Positions 29,230 to 39,400 of a DNA stretch of 64,000 nt are shown here, piece after piece. The notes below the pieces were generated by a model. That model did no database searches. It saw only the letters and a program-made list of their open reading frames with translations, and was not told the DNA's origin. The DNA is from Corynebacterium sp. HS2168-gen11 (GTDB taxonomy: Bacteria > Actinomycetota > Actinomycetes > Mycobacteriales > Mycobacteriaceae), in contig NZ_JANUXR010000002.1 in NCBI RefSeq assembly GCF_024834075.1, forward strand, positions 212,219-276,218, written 5' to 3'. Position numbers and translations under genes: made by a program. Each line of letters starts with the position of its first letter. The stretch's first letter is position 1.

Positions 29230-30939
29230 TTACCAGCGCCGTAAGTAATCGATGCGTGCTTGCAATTGTTCAGCTGAGCACATTGCAGTTGGCGGTCCTC
29301 CACAACGGGCACGTACTTCTGTATGAATCGCACCATGCGGACGACCAGTACGTTGAGCGGTAATCGCGACAAGGGCATTTAATTCCTTGCGAAGACGTGG
29401 AATCTCCACACTCGCGAGTCGATCAATTGCTTCTTGGCGTCCTTTTGATTCATGAGCAAGCTGTTGTTTTTTCTGGCTTTCTTGCAATTGCCGTTGCCGT
29501 GCATTGAGCTGTTCTTCTTGACGTTTACGTAACAGTTCTCGCATCTGTTCTGCATCCAACAATCCTGGAAGGCCTAAGTAATCAGCTTCTTCGTCACTAC
29601 CTGCCAGTGTTGCTGTGCCATAGGTAGAGCCATCATAGATCAAAGAATCAAGCTCTGCTTCGGCACCAACAGATTCAAAGCTTTGCAGTAAATCCGGTTC
29701 CGAGGTTTTGCGATTCGCCTGAGCCAATAGATCATCATCCCAGCCATCGGCTTCTCGATGTGGTTTACCAAGCACGTGGTCACGAGAAACCTCTAATTTC
29801 GATGCTAAATCTAAAAGCACCGGCACCGATGGCAAAAACACACTGGCTGTTTCCCCGGCGCGGCGCTTACGCACGAAACGACCGATAGCCTGGGCAAAGA
29901 ATAATGGCGTTGATGATGATGTGGCATATACACCAACGGCAAGACGCGGGACGTCCACGCCTTCGGAAACCATGCGCACGGCTACCATCCACTCGTCGGT
30001 GTTGTCATTGAATTGTTCGATACGGCTGGAGGCTTGGGGGTCGTCGGAAAGCACGACTGACACAGGCGTGGATGACATGGTTTCTAAAATACGTGCATAG
30101 GCACGAGCGGTGGTTTTATCAGTTGCGATGACCAGACCTCCGGCGTCTGGAATGACTTTACGGAGTTGCTGGAGGCGTGTATGTGCTGCACGTAGGACTG
30201 CTGGGATCCAGTCGCCTTTGGGGTCGAGTGCCGTTTTCCAGGCACGGGAGGTTTGTTCTGGGGTTAAGACTTCACCAAGGCGTGCTGCATATTCTTCTCC
30301 AGCACTGGTGCGCCATCTTGCTTCGCCGGAATAGGCAAGAAAGACAACTGGGCGTACGACGTTGTCTTTAAGTGCTTCGGAATAGCCATAGGTGTAATCC
30401 GATTGCGACACAAGATGTCCTTCGCCATCTTGTTCGTACCTGACGAATGGGATGGTGGAGTCATCGCTTCGAAATGGGGTGCCGGTTAAGGCAAGGCGGC
30501 GTTCTGCGTGACGGTAGGCTTCGCGAATGCCATCTCCCCAGCTTTTAGCATCACCGCCGTGGTGGATTTCGTCGAGGATGACGAGTGTGCGTTTACTCGT
30601 GGCCACGGCATAGTGTTTGTACGGGTGCATGGCGACTTGGGCATAAGTCACCGCGATGCCATCGAATGCGGAATTCATCGCATCGGTGTTTTTGAAGTTG
30701 TCGTTAATTGCAAGTCCGACGCGTCCTGCTGATTCTGCCCATTGAGTTTTGAGATGTTCAGTTGGGACGACGATGATAATGCGATCGACGACGCGCTTCG
30801 CCTTCAGTTCAGTTGCAACACGCAGTGCAAATGTGGTTTTACCTGCTCCTGGTGTTGCGACTGCTAAAAAGTCTTGGGGTTTTTCGATGAGGTATTTCGT
30901 CAGTGCTTGGCGCTGCCAGACACGTAGATCATTACTCAC
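29230..30939 (-). CDS. DEAD/DEAH-box helicase of the XPB/Rad25-like group
   Basis: A 569-residue superfamily 2 helicase. Walker A is ATPGAGKTT near the N-terminus, the Walker B box is DEIHH, motif III is LTGTPFRSD and motif VI is QAIGRFVRKRR. The C-terminal 150 residues are rich in Gln, Glu and Arg and probably form a coiled coil. Its start overlaps the stop of the DUF3039 gene by one base (TAGTG), so the two are co-translated. The pair is conserved in actinobacteria; the substrate nucleic acid is not known. Confidence 0.88.
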   Translation of the reverse strand: MSNDLRVWQRQALTKYLIEKPQDFLAVATPGAGKTTFALRVATELKAKRVVDRIIIVVPTEHLKTQWAESAGRVGLAINDNFKNTDAMNSAFDGIAVTYAQVAMHPYKHYAVATSKRTLVILDEIHHGGDAKSWGDGIREAYRHAERRLALTGTPFRSDDSTIPFVRYEQDGEGHLVSQSDYTYGYSEALKDNVVRPVVFLAYSGEARWRTSAGEEYAARLGEVLTPEQTSRAWKTALDPKGDWIPAVLRAAHTRLQQLRKVIPDAGGLVIATDKTTARAYARILETMSSTPVSVVLSDDPQASSRIEQFNDNTDEWMVAVRMVSEGVDVPRLAVGVYATSSSTPLFFAQAIGRFVRKRRAGETASVFLPSVPVLLDLASKLEVSRDHVLGKPHREADGWDDDLLAQANRKTSEPDLLQSFESVGAEAELDSLIYDGSTYGTATLAGSDEEADYLGLPGLLDAEQMRELLRKRQEEQLNARQRQLQESQKKQQLAHESKGRQEAIDRLASVEIPRLRKELNALVAITAQRTGRPHGAIHTEVRARCGGPPTAMCSAEQLQARIDYLRRW

Positions 30940-31175
30940 TATTTCCTAAGGCTCCTATATGCTTCTTCGCAGTCTGGACACACTGGTGATCCTGGTTTCG
31001 CTTGTTTTGTCACAGGAAATGTTTCACCGCACAGGGCAATAACCATGCGTCCAGAGACAGCGGATTCAACGATTTGGTTCCGCTTCACATAGTGGAACAT
31101 CTTAGGGGTGTCATCGTCGATGGTTGAGTCTTCCCGAATGTCGGGGCGTTGAATGGTTTCTGTACTCGTAGTCAC
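30939..31175 (-). CDS. DUF3039 family protein
   Basis: A 78-residue protein with an acidic N-terminal tail and the DUF3039 core: FHYVKRNQIVESAVSG, VIALCGETFPVT and SPVCPDCEEAY. The cysteines (one in LCGE and two in CPDC) plus the histidine may bind zinc. It overlaps the helicase gene downstream, which suggests it may be a partner of that helicase. Function unknown. Confidence 0.85.
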   Translation of the reverse strand: MTTSTETIQRPDIREDSTIDDDTPKMFHYVKRNQIVESAVSGRMVIALCGETFPVTKQAKPGSPVCPDCEEAYRSLRK

Positions 31176-31233
31176 CCCACCTATATTGCCCCAGATCCTT
31201 CATTTCCGCTAAGTCCAGAGTAGATTAATTTTT

Positions 31234-31842
31234 ATGCATTCTGACGAGTCCGCGTTTCGAAATCGAAATTCCCACGCTCCCGGCGCCGCTGCCAATGGCG
31301 ATCGTATTCCATTTGTCATTGATGCTGAGCATGCAGAACCAGCAGGAACAGAAACACAAGTGCCGGATTCAACGTGGCGGAACAAGTCGCAGCTATCGAG
31401 ATTACGGTTACGCCAGAAGAAAAACGTGGCATTAGTCACTACTGCTTCGTATTCTGCGAGTGAGAATCGACGGAAACGGCAACGCCAATATGCGATCATG
31501 CAAGGTGCTCGCATTCCGTTTATTTTACTTTCTGCGTTTGCGTATATGTATTTGCATAATGTGTTACTCGCGACAGTGCTGTTTATAATTTCCGTCCCAC
31601 TGCCATGGATTTCGGTCGTGATAGCCAATGGTGTGGGTGAGCCTCGTGATTCTCGCACACCGAATGTTTATAAACCAGCGGCTGCACGCTATGCCGCTGA
31701 AGCACTTGCAACCGCGCAAGCAGCTGCCATTCACAATAGCCAAGACACTGTGTTGGAGATTGAAGCGTCTCCTGCCTCCTCAGGTACAGTCGAGAACACG
31801 TCTGTCATCATTGATGTTGATAATGAAGATTTCATGGCATAG
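31234..31842 (+). CDS. DUF3099 membrane protein
   Basis: A 202-residue protein. Residues 1-90 are polar, then RRKRQRQYAIMQGARIPFILL leads into two close hydrophobic helices (about 97-115 and 118-135), as in the actinobacterial DUF3099 family, followed by an Ala-rich and acidic C-terminal tail longer than usual. Function unknown. Divergent from DUF3039 and upstream of the methyltransferase gene. Confidence 0.75.
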   Translation: MHSDESAFRNRNSHAPGAAANGDRIPFVIDAEHAEPAGTETQVPDSTWRNKSQLSRLRLRQKKNVALVTTASYSASENRRKRQRQYAIMQGARIPFILLSAFAYMYLHNVLLATVLFIISVPLPWISVVIANGVGEPRDSRTPNVYKPAAARYAAEALATAQAAAIHNSQDTVLEIEASPASSGTVENTSVIIDVDNEDFMA

Positions 31843-31887
31843 GAATAATCGACTTATTGTTGGTTGGGTGAGAAAAGGAGCACACGC

Positions 31888-33519
31888 ATGGTTTCGTTGG
31901 TGAGCAATGACCTAGTTCAACAGTCTGTTTATACCAAAGTGGCACCGAAATTAACTGCTATCTTGCAGCAGCATCGCTTTACTGCTGCAGGTATTCAGGC
32001 TTTTTTGGGCATTCCAGTATACGAGGCGTTACAACGTGGTGAGCCAGCGGCAGTACTGTTTCACTTACAAGAACATGCCAACAAGCCACTTGCGGTATTA
32101 CTTGAATTATTTTCGCTTCACGAGCCAGTTGCACCTGCACGCATTATTGAAGTGTTTGGCGCTGATTTTACACAAGAGCTTATTGATGCTGGCGTTCTTG
32201 GTCACCGCAGTCGATTGGTATCTGATGATGACTCTGACGTCGAAAAGCTAACTGCGCTTATCGACGTCACTGCGCATGTGATTCAGCACCATAACCAATG
32301 GGTTTTTTCTGATGTAGATGCCAGCCAGTTAGATAATTATATTCCCGGCACGGACCATGTGCTCGGAGTCGGTGCAGCCAGTTTGTCATTGCTGAAAACT
32401 ACACCTAAAACCTTTGTCAATTCTGTCTTGGATTTAGGTACTGGTTCAGGCATTCAGATTTTAGGGCAGCTCGATTGCAGTCGCACGATTACGGCAACTG
32501 ATATTCATCCGCGTGCGTTAGATTTTGCTGTGGCAACATTACTTGCAGCCTCTGATCATGCAGATGCGCCTGAAGATGAACAGCCACGTGGGGCAACGGT
32601 TGAATTACTCCAAGGGTCGTGGTTCGAGCCAGTGGCCGGTCGCAGTTTTGATCGCATTATTGCCAATCCCCCATTTGTCGTTGGTCCTGGCGTAATTGAG
32701 CATGTGTACCGCGATTCGGGTGTTGCACTTGATGGTGCAACGGCATTAGTCGTGAGCCAATCCATCGAATATTTACGCATTGGTGGTACCGCCCATCTAT
32801 TAGGGGCTTGGGTACATCAACATGGCCAGTCTTGGCAGCAGCGAATTGCAAGCTGGTTGCCCGATTACGGTGTACGTGCGTGGGTATTACAGCGAGACGT
32901 CGTTTCTCCGCAGATGTATGTTGGCACATGGCTGCGTGATGAGTCGATTGATCCGCGTAGTCGGGCTGGACGAGCAAAAACCACACAGTGGCTCCAGCAT
33001 TTCCGCGATGCGAATGTTGCTGGTGTGGGATTTGGTTTTATTGCATTAGAGCGCTTAGAAGATACTGTTGCATCTGATATTGTGGTCGAGACCCTAGAGC
33101 ACAGCTTTGATGGCGATCTCGGGCCGGAAATTGAAGAATATTTCTTAAGGTCAGAATGGTTAAGCCATCAAGATACTGATCGAATGCTGGATACACAATA
33201 TTTTTTGCGTCCATCGGTGGCGAAAGAAGATATTTATGTGGCTGATAAAGGCAATGAACAAGGGTTTATCGCTGAACTGATCCGTTTGAGTCGCATGGAT
33301 GGCCCGCGTTGGAGCCACGAAATTGATGAACATCTCGCAGCAATTATTGCAGGACTGCATCCGCATGGGTTGTCTTTGCGAGAAATTATTTCATTATATG
33401 CCTATGGGCATCAATACGATGAAGCTGAGTTACAAGCTGCGATTATCGCGCCACTTGTCGATCTGATTCGACATGGTTTGATCCTGCCAACCGAATTGCT
33501 TCGCGACGGAGAATACTAG
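31888..33519 (+). CDS. HemK-like class I methyltransferase (actinobacterial DUF7059/DUF7782 type)
   Basis: A 543-residue protein. The centre is a SAM-dependent methyltransferase with DLGTGSGIQ (SAM loop) and the N6-adenine/glutamine motif NPPFV; an N-terminal helical region and a C-terminal domain of about 200 residues flank it. The NPPF motif suggests methylation of an amide or amino nitrogen in protein, RNA or DNA. AAAAGGAG lies seven bases before the ATG at 31888. It is followed seven bases later by dtd, so the two are likely co-transcribed. Confidence 0.83.
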   Translation: MVSLVSNDLVQQSVYTKVAPKLTAILQQHRFTAAGIQAFLGIPVYEALQRGEPAAVLFHLQEHANKPLAVLLELFSLHEPVAPARIIEVFGADFTQELIDAGVLGHRSRLVSDDDSDVEKLTALIDVTAHVIQHHNQWVFSDVDASQLDNYIPGTDHVLGVGAASLSLLKTTPKTFVNSVLDLGTGSGIQILGQLDCSRTITATDIHPRALDFAVATLLAASDHADAPEDEQPRGATVELLQGSWFEPVAGRSFDRIIANPPFVVGPGVIEHVYRDSGVALDGATALVVSQSIEYLRIGGTAHLLGAWVHQHGQSWQQRIASWLPDYGVRAWVLQRDVVSPQMYVGTWLRDESIDPRSRAGRAKTTQWLQHFRDANVAGVGFGFIALERLEDTVASDIVVETLEHSFDGDLGPEIEEYFLRSEWLSHQDTDRMLDTQYFLRPSVAKEDIYVADKGNEQGFIAELIRLSRMDGPRWSHEIDEHLAAIIAGLHPHGLSLREIISLYAYGHQYDEAELQAAIIAPLVDLIRHGLILPTELLRDGEY

Positions 33520-33526
33520 CACAATC

Positions 33527-33961
33527 ATGAAAGCAGTCATTACCAGAGTAACTCAAGCAACAGTTCGAGTAGATGGAACAGTGGTAGGAGCTATTCAATG
33601 TCCCGAAACAACTGGACTCCTTGTGCTTGTCGGAGTAGGCCGTGAGGATGCCCCTGATGCGTGGATAACTATGGTGCGCAAGATTGCAGAACTGCGGATT
33701 TTGCGTGATGAACACAGTGTCGAAGAAATTGGTGCACCAGTACTGTTGGTGTCGCAATTTACCCTCATGGGTCGCACTGCCAAAGGACGACGACCTTCGT
33801 GGTCTGATGCAGCGCCAGGTGCGGAAGCTGAGCCAATTATTGAAAAAATTGCAGCGGGATTGCGCCAACGAGGCATTCATGTAGAGCAAGGACAGTTTGG
33901 GGCGATGATGAGTGTTGAGAGCATCAATGATGGGCCTTTTACTGTGCTCGTTGAATGCTAG
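33527..33961 (+). CDS. dtd: D-aminoacyl-tRNA deacylase
   Basis: A 144-residue DTD. The family motifs are [17 protein letters not shown] and the Gly-cisPro loop in [10 protein letters not shown]. It removes D-amino acids wrongly attached to tRNA. The residue after SQFTL and the GAMMSVESI stretch differ from the common GADM form, but the active-site loop residues are present. It follows the methyltransferase gene by seven bases. Confidence 0.9.
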   Translation: MKAVITRVTQATVRVDGTVVGAIQCPETTGLLVLVGVGREDAPDAWITMVRKIAELRILRDEHSVEEIGAPVLLVSQFTLMGRTAKGRRPSWSDAAPGAEAEPIIEKIAAGLRQRGIHVEQGQFGAMMSVESINDGPFTVLVEC

Positions 33962-34371
33962 CTGTTGGTTGTTCGTCAGCGCCGAGCGCGGCGCGGGTCT
34001 CGAGCGCGGAACTGAAGTGAGAGTTTCAGGTGCGGGTGAGGCGCCGAGTGCGACGATTATATTTCATGTATCAACGGTGCCGGCTGTACGAATGTTTATC
34101 AGTCAACACAGTATCAAATCAGATGATTGCTATTTACTTGAGATGTTTCCAACGCTTGTTTCACCTCCGCTACTCCTGAGCACCGATGGATGATGCTTCA
34201 TCCAATTGCGTCGAAAAATCTTTGCTCAGATAAACAACCCGTAGGCAGCCAAGGTATATCTGAGCATGAAATATAGTCGATTTCATCGATACGATCTCAC
34301 GTGTGGCTTACAACGCTGTAATCTTCAATATCGCCAATGACCACCATGTTTTACACTTTCACACCCATTCA
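33962..34371. other. spacer before sigB with a locally GC-rich block
   Basis: No gene is seen. Bases 33975-34060 are clearly richer in GC than the flanks and contain GCGCCGAGCGCG and GCGCCGAGTGCG; the first forms a small hairpin that may end the dtd transcript. Confidence 0.4.
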
Positions 34372-34398
34372 GGAACTAAAACAGCTCTTGAGACGTTG
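34372..34398 (+). promoter_or_regulatory. SigH-type promoter of sigB
   Basis: GGAACT at 34372-34377 and GTTGAA at 34395-34400 leave 19 bases between GGAA and GTT, matching the GGAA-N16..20-GTT pattern of corynebacterial SigH promoters. In C. glutamicum sigB is known to be under SigH control. The distance to the ATG is about 40 bases. Confidence 0.72.
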
Positions 34399-34439
34399 AA
34401 TAGATAGAACAAACTAAAAGTTGGCGAAGGAGCCTGATT

Positions 34440-35501
34440 ATGACCACTCAGCAACAGTACAACGAAGATACCACTGACAAGCTTACGGTTGATCCTGCTC
34501 CCCTACGGGCTTTAGAAACAGTTTTGGATGACAACGTCACCATTGAAAATGTTGATGTAGGTTCACGCCGTGGCCATTCAAATGACAATCCTTCAGCAGA
34601 TCTAGTGCGTGTGTATCTTAACGGTATTGGTAAAACCGATCTGCTCGAAGCGGAAGATGAAGTATATCTTGCGCAAACTATTGAAGTAGGCCTGTACGCC
34701 GAATACTTACTCACCGAATCAAACCGACACCTCACACGAGCAATGAAGCGTGACTTAAAAGTACTGGTGAAAGAAGGCAAAAAGGCACGTTCTCACCTGC
34801 TCGAAGCGAATTTGCGCTTAGTAGTCTCCCTTGCAAAGCGCTATACCAATCGTGGTATTCCACTGCTTGATCTTATTCAGGAAGGCAATCTTGGTTTAAT
34901 TCGCGCAATGGAAAAGTTTGACTACTCTAAAGGGTTTAAATTCTCCACATATGCAACATGGTGGATTCGTCAAGCAATTACCCGTGGCATGGCTGATCAG
35001 TCACGCACGATTCGCCTTCCAGTCCACCTAGTTGAACAAGTCAATAAACTTTCACGAATCAAACGAGAGCTGTTTCAGCACCTTGGTCGCGAAGCAACAC
35101 CAGAAGAACTTTCTGAAGAAACTGGTATCGAGGTTTCCAAGATCGAAGCACTGCTGCGCCAGTCACGCGATCCAGTTTCTCTTGACATGCCAGTTGGTGC
35201 TGACGAAGAAGCTCCACTTGGTGATTTCATTGAGGATTCTGAAGCAACCGATGCCGAATCTCAGGTGGTTGCCACGTTAAGACATGAAGATATTACAAAA
35301 GTAATTGCCACCTTAGAAAAGCGTGAACAAGATGTGATCAAAATGCGTTACGGCCTTGCTGATGGCATTCCACATACGCTTGATCAAATTGGCAAACACT
35401 ATGGTCTCTCACGTGAACGTGTTCGTCAGATCGAACGGGAAGTCATGCGTAAGCTGCGCGTTGGCGATCGCGCTGACAAACTTCGAGCATACGCACAATA
35501 A
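34440..35501 (+). CDS. sigB: principal-like sigma factor SigB
   Basis: A 353-residue group 2 sigma-70 factor. Regions 1.2 ([20 protein letters not shown]), 2 ([17 protein letters not shown]), 3 and 4 ([19 protein letters not shown]) are intact and very close to SigA, while the long N-terminal tract of SigA is missing. It directs transcription in transition phase and stress. AAGGAG lies shortly before the ATG. The SigH-type promoter upstream indicates heat/thiol-stress input. Confidence 0.93.
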   Translation: MTTQQQYNEDTTDKLTVDPAPLRALETVLDDNVTIENVDVGSRRGHSNDNPSADLVRVYLNGIGKTDLLEAEDEVYLAQTIEVGLYAEYLLTESNRHLTRAMKRDLKVLVKEGKKARSHLLEANLRLVVSLAKRYTNRGIPLLDLIQEGNLGLIRAMEKFDYSKGFKFSTYATWWIRQAITRGMADQSRTIRLPVHLVEQVNKLSRIKRELFQHLGREATPEELSEETGIEVSKIEALLRQSRDPVSLDMPVGADEEAPLGDFIEDSEATDAESQVVATLRHEDITKVIATLEKREQDVIKMRYGLADGIPHTLDQIGKHYGLSRERVRQIEREVMRKLRVGDRADKLRAYAQ

Positions 35502-35626
35502 TTATTGTGATCTGCTAGACACTTGTATATTCACACTCTAAAGTGAACAGTAGCGAGCGATTTAGTACTTTCCAGCAATTAAATAGGTAATATTTATTCG
35601 CTTCGACTAGTTCTAAAAACATAGGC

Positions 35627-35632
35627 TATAAT
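35627..35632 (+). promoter_or_regulatory. consensus -10 hexamer before the leaderless small ORF
   Basis: A perfect TATAAT ends seven bases before GTG at 35640. No clear -35 is seen. It could also be the main dtxR promoter. Confidence 0.6.
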
Positions 35633-35639
35633 TTAATGA

Positions 35640-35744
35640 GTGTCTGATATACCTAAACTTGTGCCACCGAAGTTTGGTGATAGGCCAGTCATTCTTAAAC
35701 ATAACTATGGCCTAGATTTGCAGTTCATCAGCACAACGCAATAG
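35640..35744 (+). CDS. candidate 34-residue leaderless small protein upstream of dtxR
   Basis: GTG at 35640 opens a 34-codon frame beginning VSDIPKLVPPKFGDRPVI and ending with TAG at 35744. It is placed exactly where the TATAAT element would start the transcript, so it would be translated from a leaderless mRNA. The composition (Pro/Lys-rich first half) is protein-like, but I know no homologue and a short frame may be chance. It ends 58 bases before dtxR and could be a leader peptide or a real small protein. Confidence 0.4.
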   Translation: MSDIPKLVPPKFGDRPVILKHNYGLDLQFISTTQ

Positions 35745-35802
35745 ATAACGCAGCTTCGTAAGTAGCTTACTTACAACGCAATACTCGAGAAAGGTCATGC
35801 AC

Positions 35803-36492
35803 GTGAAGGATTTGGTCGATACCACTGAGATGTATTTGCGTACTATTTACGAGCTTGAAGAAGAAGGTATCACCCCACTTCGTGCTCGCATTGCAGAACG
35901 TCTCGAGCAATCTGGCCCAACTGTAAGCCAGACCGTCGCACGCATGGAACGCGATGGGCTCGTAGTTGTCGCACATGATCGCAGTCTTCAAATGACTGAT
36001 CAAGGACGCGCCTTGGCAGTTGCTGTTATGCGTAAGCATCGTCTGGCAGAACGACTTTTAACTGACGTGATTGGCCTTGATATTCATCGCGTTCATGATG
36101 AAGCATGCCGCTGGGAACACGTCATGAGTGAAGAAGTTGAACGCCACATCGTAGCACTTTTAGACTCAGTTGATCGTTCTCCATTTGGTAATCCAATTCC
36201 AGGACTCGAGGAGCTCGGTGTCTTAAACCAAGATGAAGTAAAACCTGGTATCCGTAGCGTTGATCTGCCAGAAAGCGATCTGCGTCGAAAAGTACGCATT
36301 GTTCAGGTCAACGAAATCCTCCAAGTTGATCCAGATCAGTTCAAGCATCTGCAGCGTGCAGGGATACATGTTGGGACGATCGTAGAAATGGAACATCGCG
36401 ATGGACGAGTCAAGCTTTTCCTTGAAAACAACGTCGTAGAACTCCTCGATGATCTTGCACATGCAGTGCGAGTTGAACTTCTCGACGACTAA
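35803..36492 (+). CDS. dtxR: iron-dependent repressor DtxR
   Basis: A 229-residue repressor: winged helix (about 1-73), dimerisation and metal-binding domain (to about 140) and a C-terminal SH3-like domain. The N-terminus [21 protein letters not shown] and [11 protein letters not shown] match the diphtheria DtxR closely; metal ligands in [15 protein letters not shown] are present. It represses iron-uptake genes when Fe(II)-loaded. GTG at 35803 has AAAGG eight bases upstream and gives the known N-terminus; the ATG two codons earlier is too near the ribosome site. galE, the usual next gene in many corynebacteria, is not here. Confidence 0.95.
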   Translation: MKDLVDTTEMYLRTIYELEEEGITPLRARIAERLEQSGPTVSQTVARMERDGLVVVAHDRSLQMTDQGRALAVAVMRKHRLAERLLTDVIGLDIHRVHDEACRWEHVMSEEVERHIVALLDSVDRSPFGNPIPGLEELGVLNQDEVKPGIRSVDLPESDLRRKVRIVQVNEILQVDPDQFKHLQRAGIHVGTIVEMEHRDGRVKLFLENNVVELLDDLAHAVRVELLDD

Positions 36493-36630
36493 CCCTTGGA
36501 CAAATTTCACACACGAGCATGAACACTTAGAAAAATTTGGTCGAATGATGCCAGGTTCATGTCTATTGTGTCATTACTTTCTTCACACTGAGAATCAGTA
36601 CACAAGATCCTCTATGTTGGCCTTTTCAGT

Positions 36631-36663
36631 AAAGGTGGCAAGAAACTCTTGCCACCTTTACCC
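36631..36663 (+). terminator. terminator after dtxR
   Basis: Arms AAAGGTGGCAAG and complement (12 bp) with a 5-base loop, about 140 bases past the dtxR stop. The rest of 36493-36827 shows no gene. Confidence 0.75.
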
Positions 36664-36827
36664 TATGGTTGCTCTAGTTGAATATTGAAGGCGTCACACA
36701 CAAGCGTCGTATCACGCGTTGATGTACGAATTGTGTCCAGCGATAACGTGCATGACGTGCCATACGCCACCACCATTTTTGTCGCAACAAACCTACAACA
36801 ACTTGCATGCAAGGTTGACGTAACATC

Positions 36828-37901
36828 TCACGCCGGAACATCGAGATACTGCTTTGTCATGATACTGCCTTGCTCCAAGACTCCCATGATGTCGATTTTC
36901 TTCTCCGGTTTGCGATATACCTGCATCACTAACTGCGCCAAGCGATGATCAGGGGTGTCAAATAATGCGGCTTCCAATGCAAACAATGCACGCGGCGTTG
37001 GCTTATGCACTAAAGCAGTTAAGGCATAGACGCATAGTCCATTACTGCGCACATCTCCTGCAAAGTTTCGTGACACCATCAAACCAATTGCTTTTGCAGC
37101 AGCCATATTGCCAACCAGCTCGTGCATATAAATATCACGTAGCCGTTTATTCGATAACAATGCAGCCAGATATAGCCGATCTTCTTCATTGGGCTCCCAA
37201 TGCAATTGACTTGCTTCCTGCATGATTGCTTGCAACCGCAGCATATTATCATGGACAATAGCAGGCTCATCTGTGATTGCTTTTAACAGCACATTTCCAT
37301 ATTGTTTCGCCTTAATCGTTTGAGCATCAATCACAGACGCAGAAACATCATGCGGAGCCTTGAAATAATCAAGGGCATCGTCTTTTGAAAGCTCTGGTAA
37401 ATAACCATCCGCGAGCAACTCTTGGGTGCTTTTTGCTTGACTAATCGCACCAACTTCTCCTTGTTTCCAAGCAGGCGAAGCAGCCAGTTTACGGAACACA
37501 CCACTTAATACCTTAGCGGTGTATGGATGATAAAACTTCAATTCATACGGTGCTTGGGTATAGATTTCTGATACTTGCCAGCATGCTGCAACGGGACATT
37601 CACCTGTGATACTTGCAGTTTCAATAGCATGCAGTACCTCTTGAATAACGTCTCGATCTGTATTGTCAGTGACAATCACTGCAACAGTGACTGCAGATTG
37701 CACTGCGGCTAAGGCCGCTCCCGCATCTGGCAGATAGCGCAGCTTGTCAAAATCGATACGCAAAATTGGGCCAAGTGAAAAATAGTCGTCAGCTTTTTGG
37801 ACAAACGAGGCAAACACAACAGATTCTCGAGGGAAATAGCCCAGAATACCTGGAATATTTGCCATCAGATCTGCTGGTAAATGTTCAATTCTCAAATTCA
37901 T
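36828..37901 (-). CDS. DUF4192 family protein
   Basis: A 357-residue soluble protein of the actinobacterial DUF4192 family, recognised from the N-terminal block LPADLMANIPGILGYFPRESVV and the C-terminal Ala-rich helical part ending near the DTPDHRLAQLVMQ block. Function unknown. The frame reaches upstream to 37988 but homology starts at MNLRIEHLPADL; there is no ribosome site, so it may be a leaderless message. Confidence 0.83.
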   Translation of the reverse strand: MNLRIEHLPADLMANIPGILGYFPRESVVFASFVQKADDYFSLGPILRIDFDKLRYLPDAGAALAAVQSAVTVAVIVTDNTDRDVIQEVLHAIETASITGECPVAACWQVSEIYTQAPYELKFYHPYTAKVLSGVFRKLAASPAWKQGEVGAISQAKSTQELLADGYLPELSKDDALDYFKAPHDVSASVIDAQTIKAKQYGNVLLKAITDEPAIVHDNMLRLQAIMQEASQLHWEPNEEDRLYLAALLSNKRLRDIYMHELVGNMAAAKAIGLMVSRNFAGDVRSNGLCVYALTALVHKPTPRALFALEAALFDTPDHRLAQLVMQVYRKPEKKIDIMGVLEQGSIMTKQYLDVPA

Positions 37902-38085
37902 GTAATGATCATGACGGGAGTACACAATAAAGAAAAGCAGCAAATGTGCTACTTCGCAAATATGGAGATGTTTGATACTCTCATGCACCTTACATACGTC
38001 AGAAATTCGAAAATTTCATATCATTACAGTTGCTTTTGCTTGGAAAAGTATGATTCGATGATGCTCAATTTCGATTCTCTCGACA

Positions 38086-38113
38086 ACTGCGCCCGTACCA
38101 CTGCGCCCGTACA
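38086..38113. repeat. tandem 14-base repeat upstream of the PAC2 gene
   Basis: ACTGCGCCCGTACC is followed at once by ACTGCGCCCGTACA in the divergent spacer between DUF4192 and PAC2. It could bind a regulator or be a simple slippage product. Confidence 0.6.
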
Positions 38114-38178
38114 TTTGCGTGAAAGTTCAGGTAGAATCGAACCCAGCTGAGCCAGTGACGACCAAGGAAGGACACACG

Positions 38179-39303
38179 ATGGAGTACCCGCATAATCGCA
38201 TGTATGACCTTGAATATCCAACCCCAGAAATCGGCTCAACACACGATACCGGAGTCAGTTTAATTATCGCGCTGCAAGGCTACGCGGACGCTGGCCAGGC
38301 AGTTACACTCGCCTCTGAACATCTACAAGCAGCACTTGATCACCGAGTAATCGCAAATTTCCATTCAGATGAACTCATCGATTATCGTTCACGTCGTCCT
38401 TTAGTGACTATTGATCAAAACTCGATTGCAGATTTCGAGCGACTTGGTTTAACAATGCACGTCATGCATGATGCCAAGGAACGTCCATTTTTATTGCTCT
38501 CTGGCCCCGAACCTGATCTTCGCTGGGATGCATTTTCAAACGTGATTGTAGAACTCATCGAACGTTTCCACGTCACACAGACTATCTGTCTATATTCTGC
38601 CCCAATGGCGGTACCGCATACTCGCCCTATGATTGTCAGTGCACATGGCAATATTGCGGAAATTTTGCAAACCTACCACACCTTGGACTCGAAATTTCAG
38701 ATCCCTGGCGCAGTCTCACTCTTGATTGAAAAGAAACTGCAAGATAAACATCTGCCATTTGCGGGTATCACCGCACATGTGCCACATTATGTAGCCACAA
38801 CCTCCTACCCTTTGGCTACGTTGCGTTTGCTCTCATCGGTGGAAGAAACTGCTGGTATTTCAATCCCTTTGGAATCTTTGGAACAAGACATCGACAACGT
38901 CGCAAAGCAAATTCAAGAACAAGTTGGTCAATCTGCAGAAATCGGCTCTGTTGTAGAACTACTCGAGCAACAATATGACGAATCTTTAGAACAACTCGAA
39001 CAGGCACGACGCGAACAAAAAGCTCTCGAATCTGACGATAAAGATCCGAAGCATATGCCATCAGGCGAGGAACTCGGTGAAGAATTTGAACGATTCTTAG
39101 CAGATCTTCATGACGAAACGAATACGGATCCTCAGTATGCCGTAGCATCCGAAGACTCCCCTGCTGATGACACTGACAAAGCATCCGATGATACAGCGCG
39201 CGATGCACGACACGAGCATGATTCCACACCGCCTGCTGCTCATAAGCACGATTCTGAAAGCACTCATCCGCAGGACTCGTCACCGAACGACGAGCAATCT
39301 TAA
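38179..39303 (+). CDS. PAC2 family protein (proteasome assembly chaperone-like)
   Basis: A 374-residue protein. The PAC2 domain spans about residues 10-230 (LIIALQGYADAGQAVTLASEHL, then AGITAHVPHYVATTSYP), followed by a helical stretch with coiled-coil character and a disordered C-terminal tail rich in Asp, His and Ser. PAC2 proteins resemble eukaryotic proteasome chaperones; the bacterial role is unclear. GGAAGGA precedes the ATG at 38179. Confidence 0.85.
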   Translation: MEYPHNRMYDLEYPTPEIGSTHDTGVSLIIALQGYADAGQAVTLASEHLQAALDHRVIANFHSDELIDYRSRRPLVTIDQNSIADFERLGLTMHVMHDAKERPFLLLSGPEPDLRWDAFSNVIVELIERFHVTQTICLYSAPMAVPHTRPMIVSAHGNIAEILQTYHTLDSKFQIPGAVSLLIEKKLQDKHLPFAGITAHVPHYVATTSYPLATLRLLSSVEETAGISIPLESLEQDIDNVAKQIQEQVGQSAEIGSVVELLEQQYDESLEQLEQARREQKALESDDKDPKHMPSGEELGEEFERFLADLHDETNTDPQYAVASEDSPADDTDKASDDTARDARHEHDSTPPAAHKHDSESTHPQDSSPNDEQS

Positions 39304-39400
39304 TCACTTCATTACCCTATGCTGGCACTACCCTCCTTGGAATGTGTCCATAAACCTGAAGATAGATGCACTTTTGCACACTGCCGACTAGTGTTAAAGA

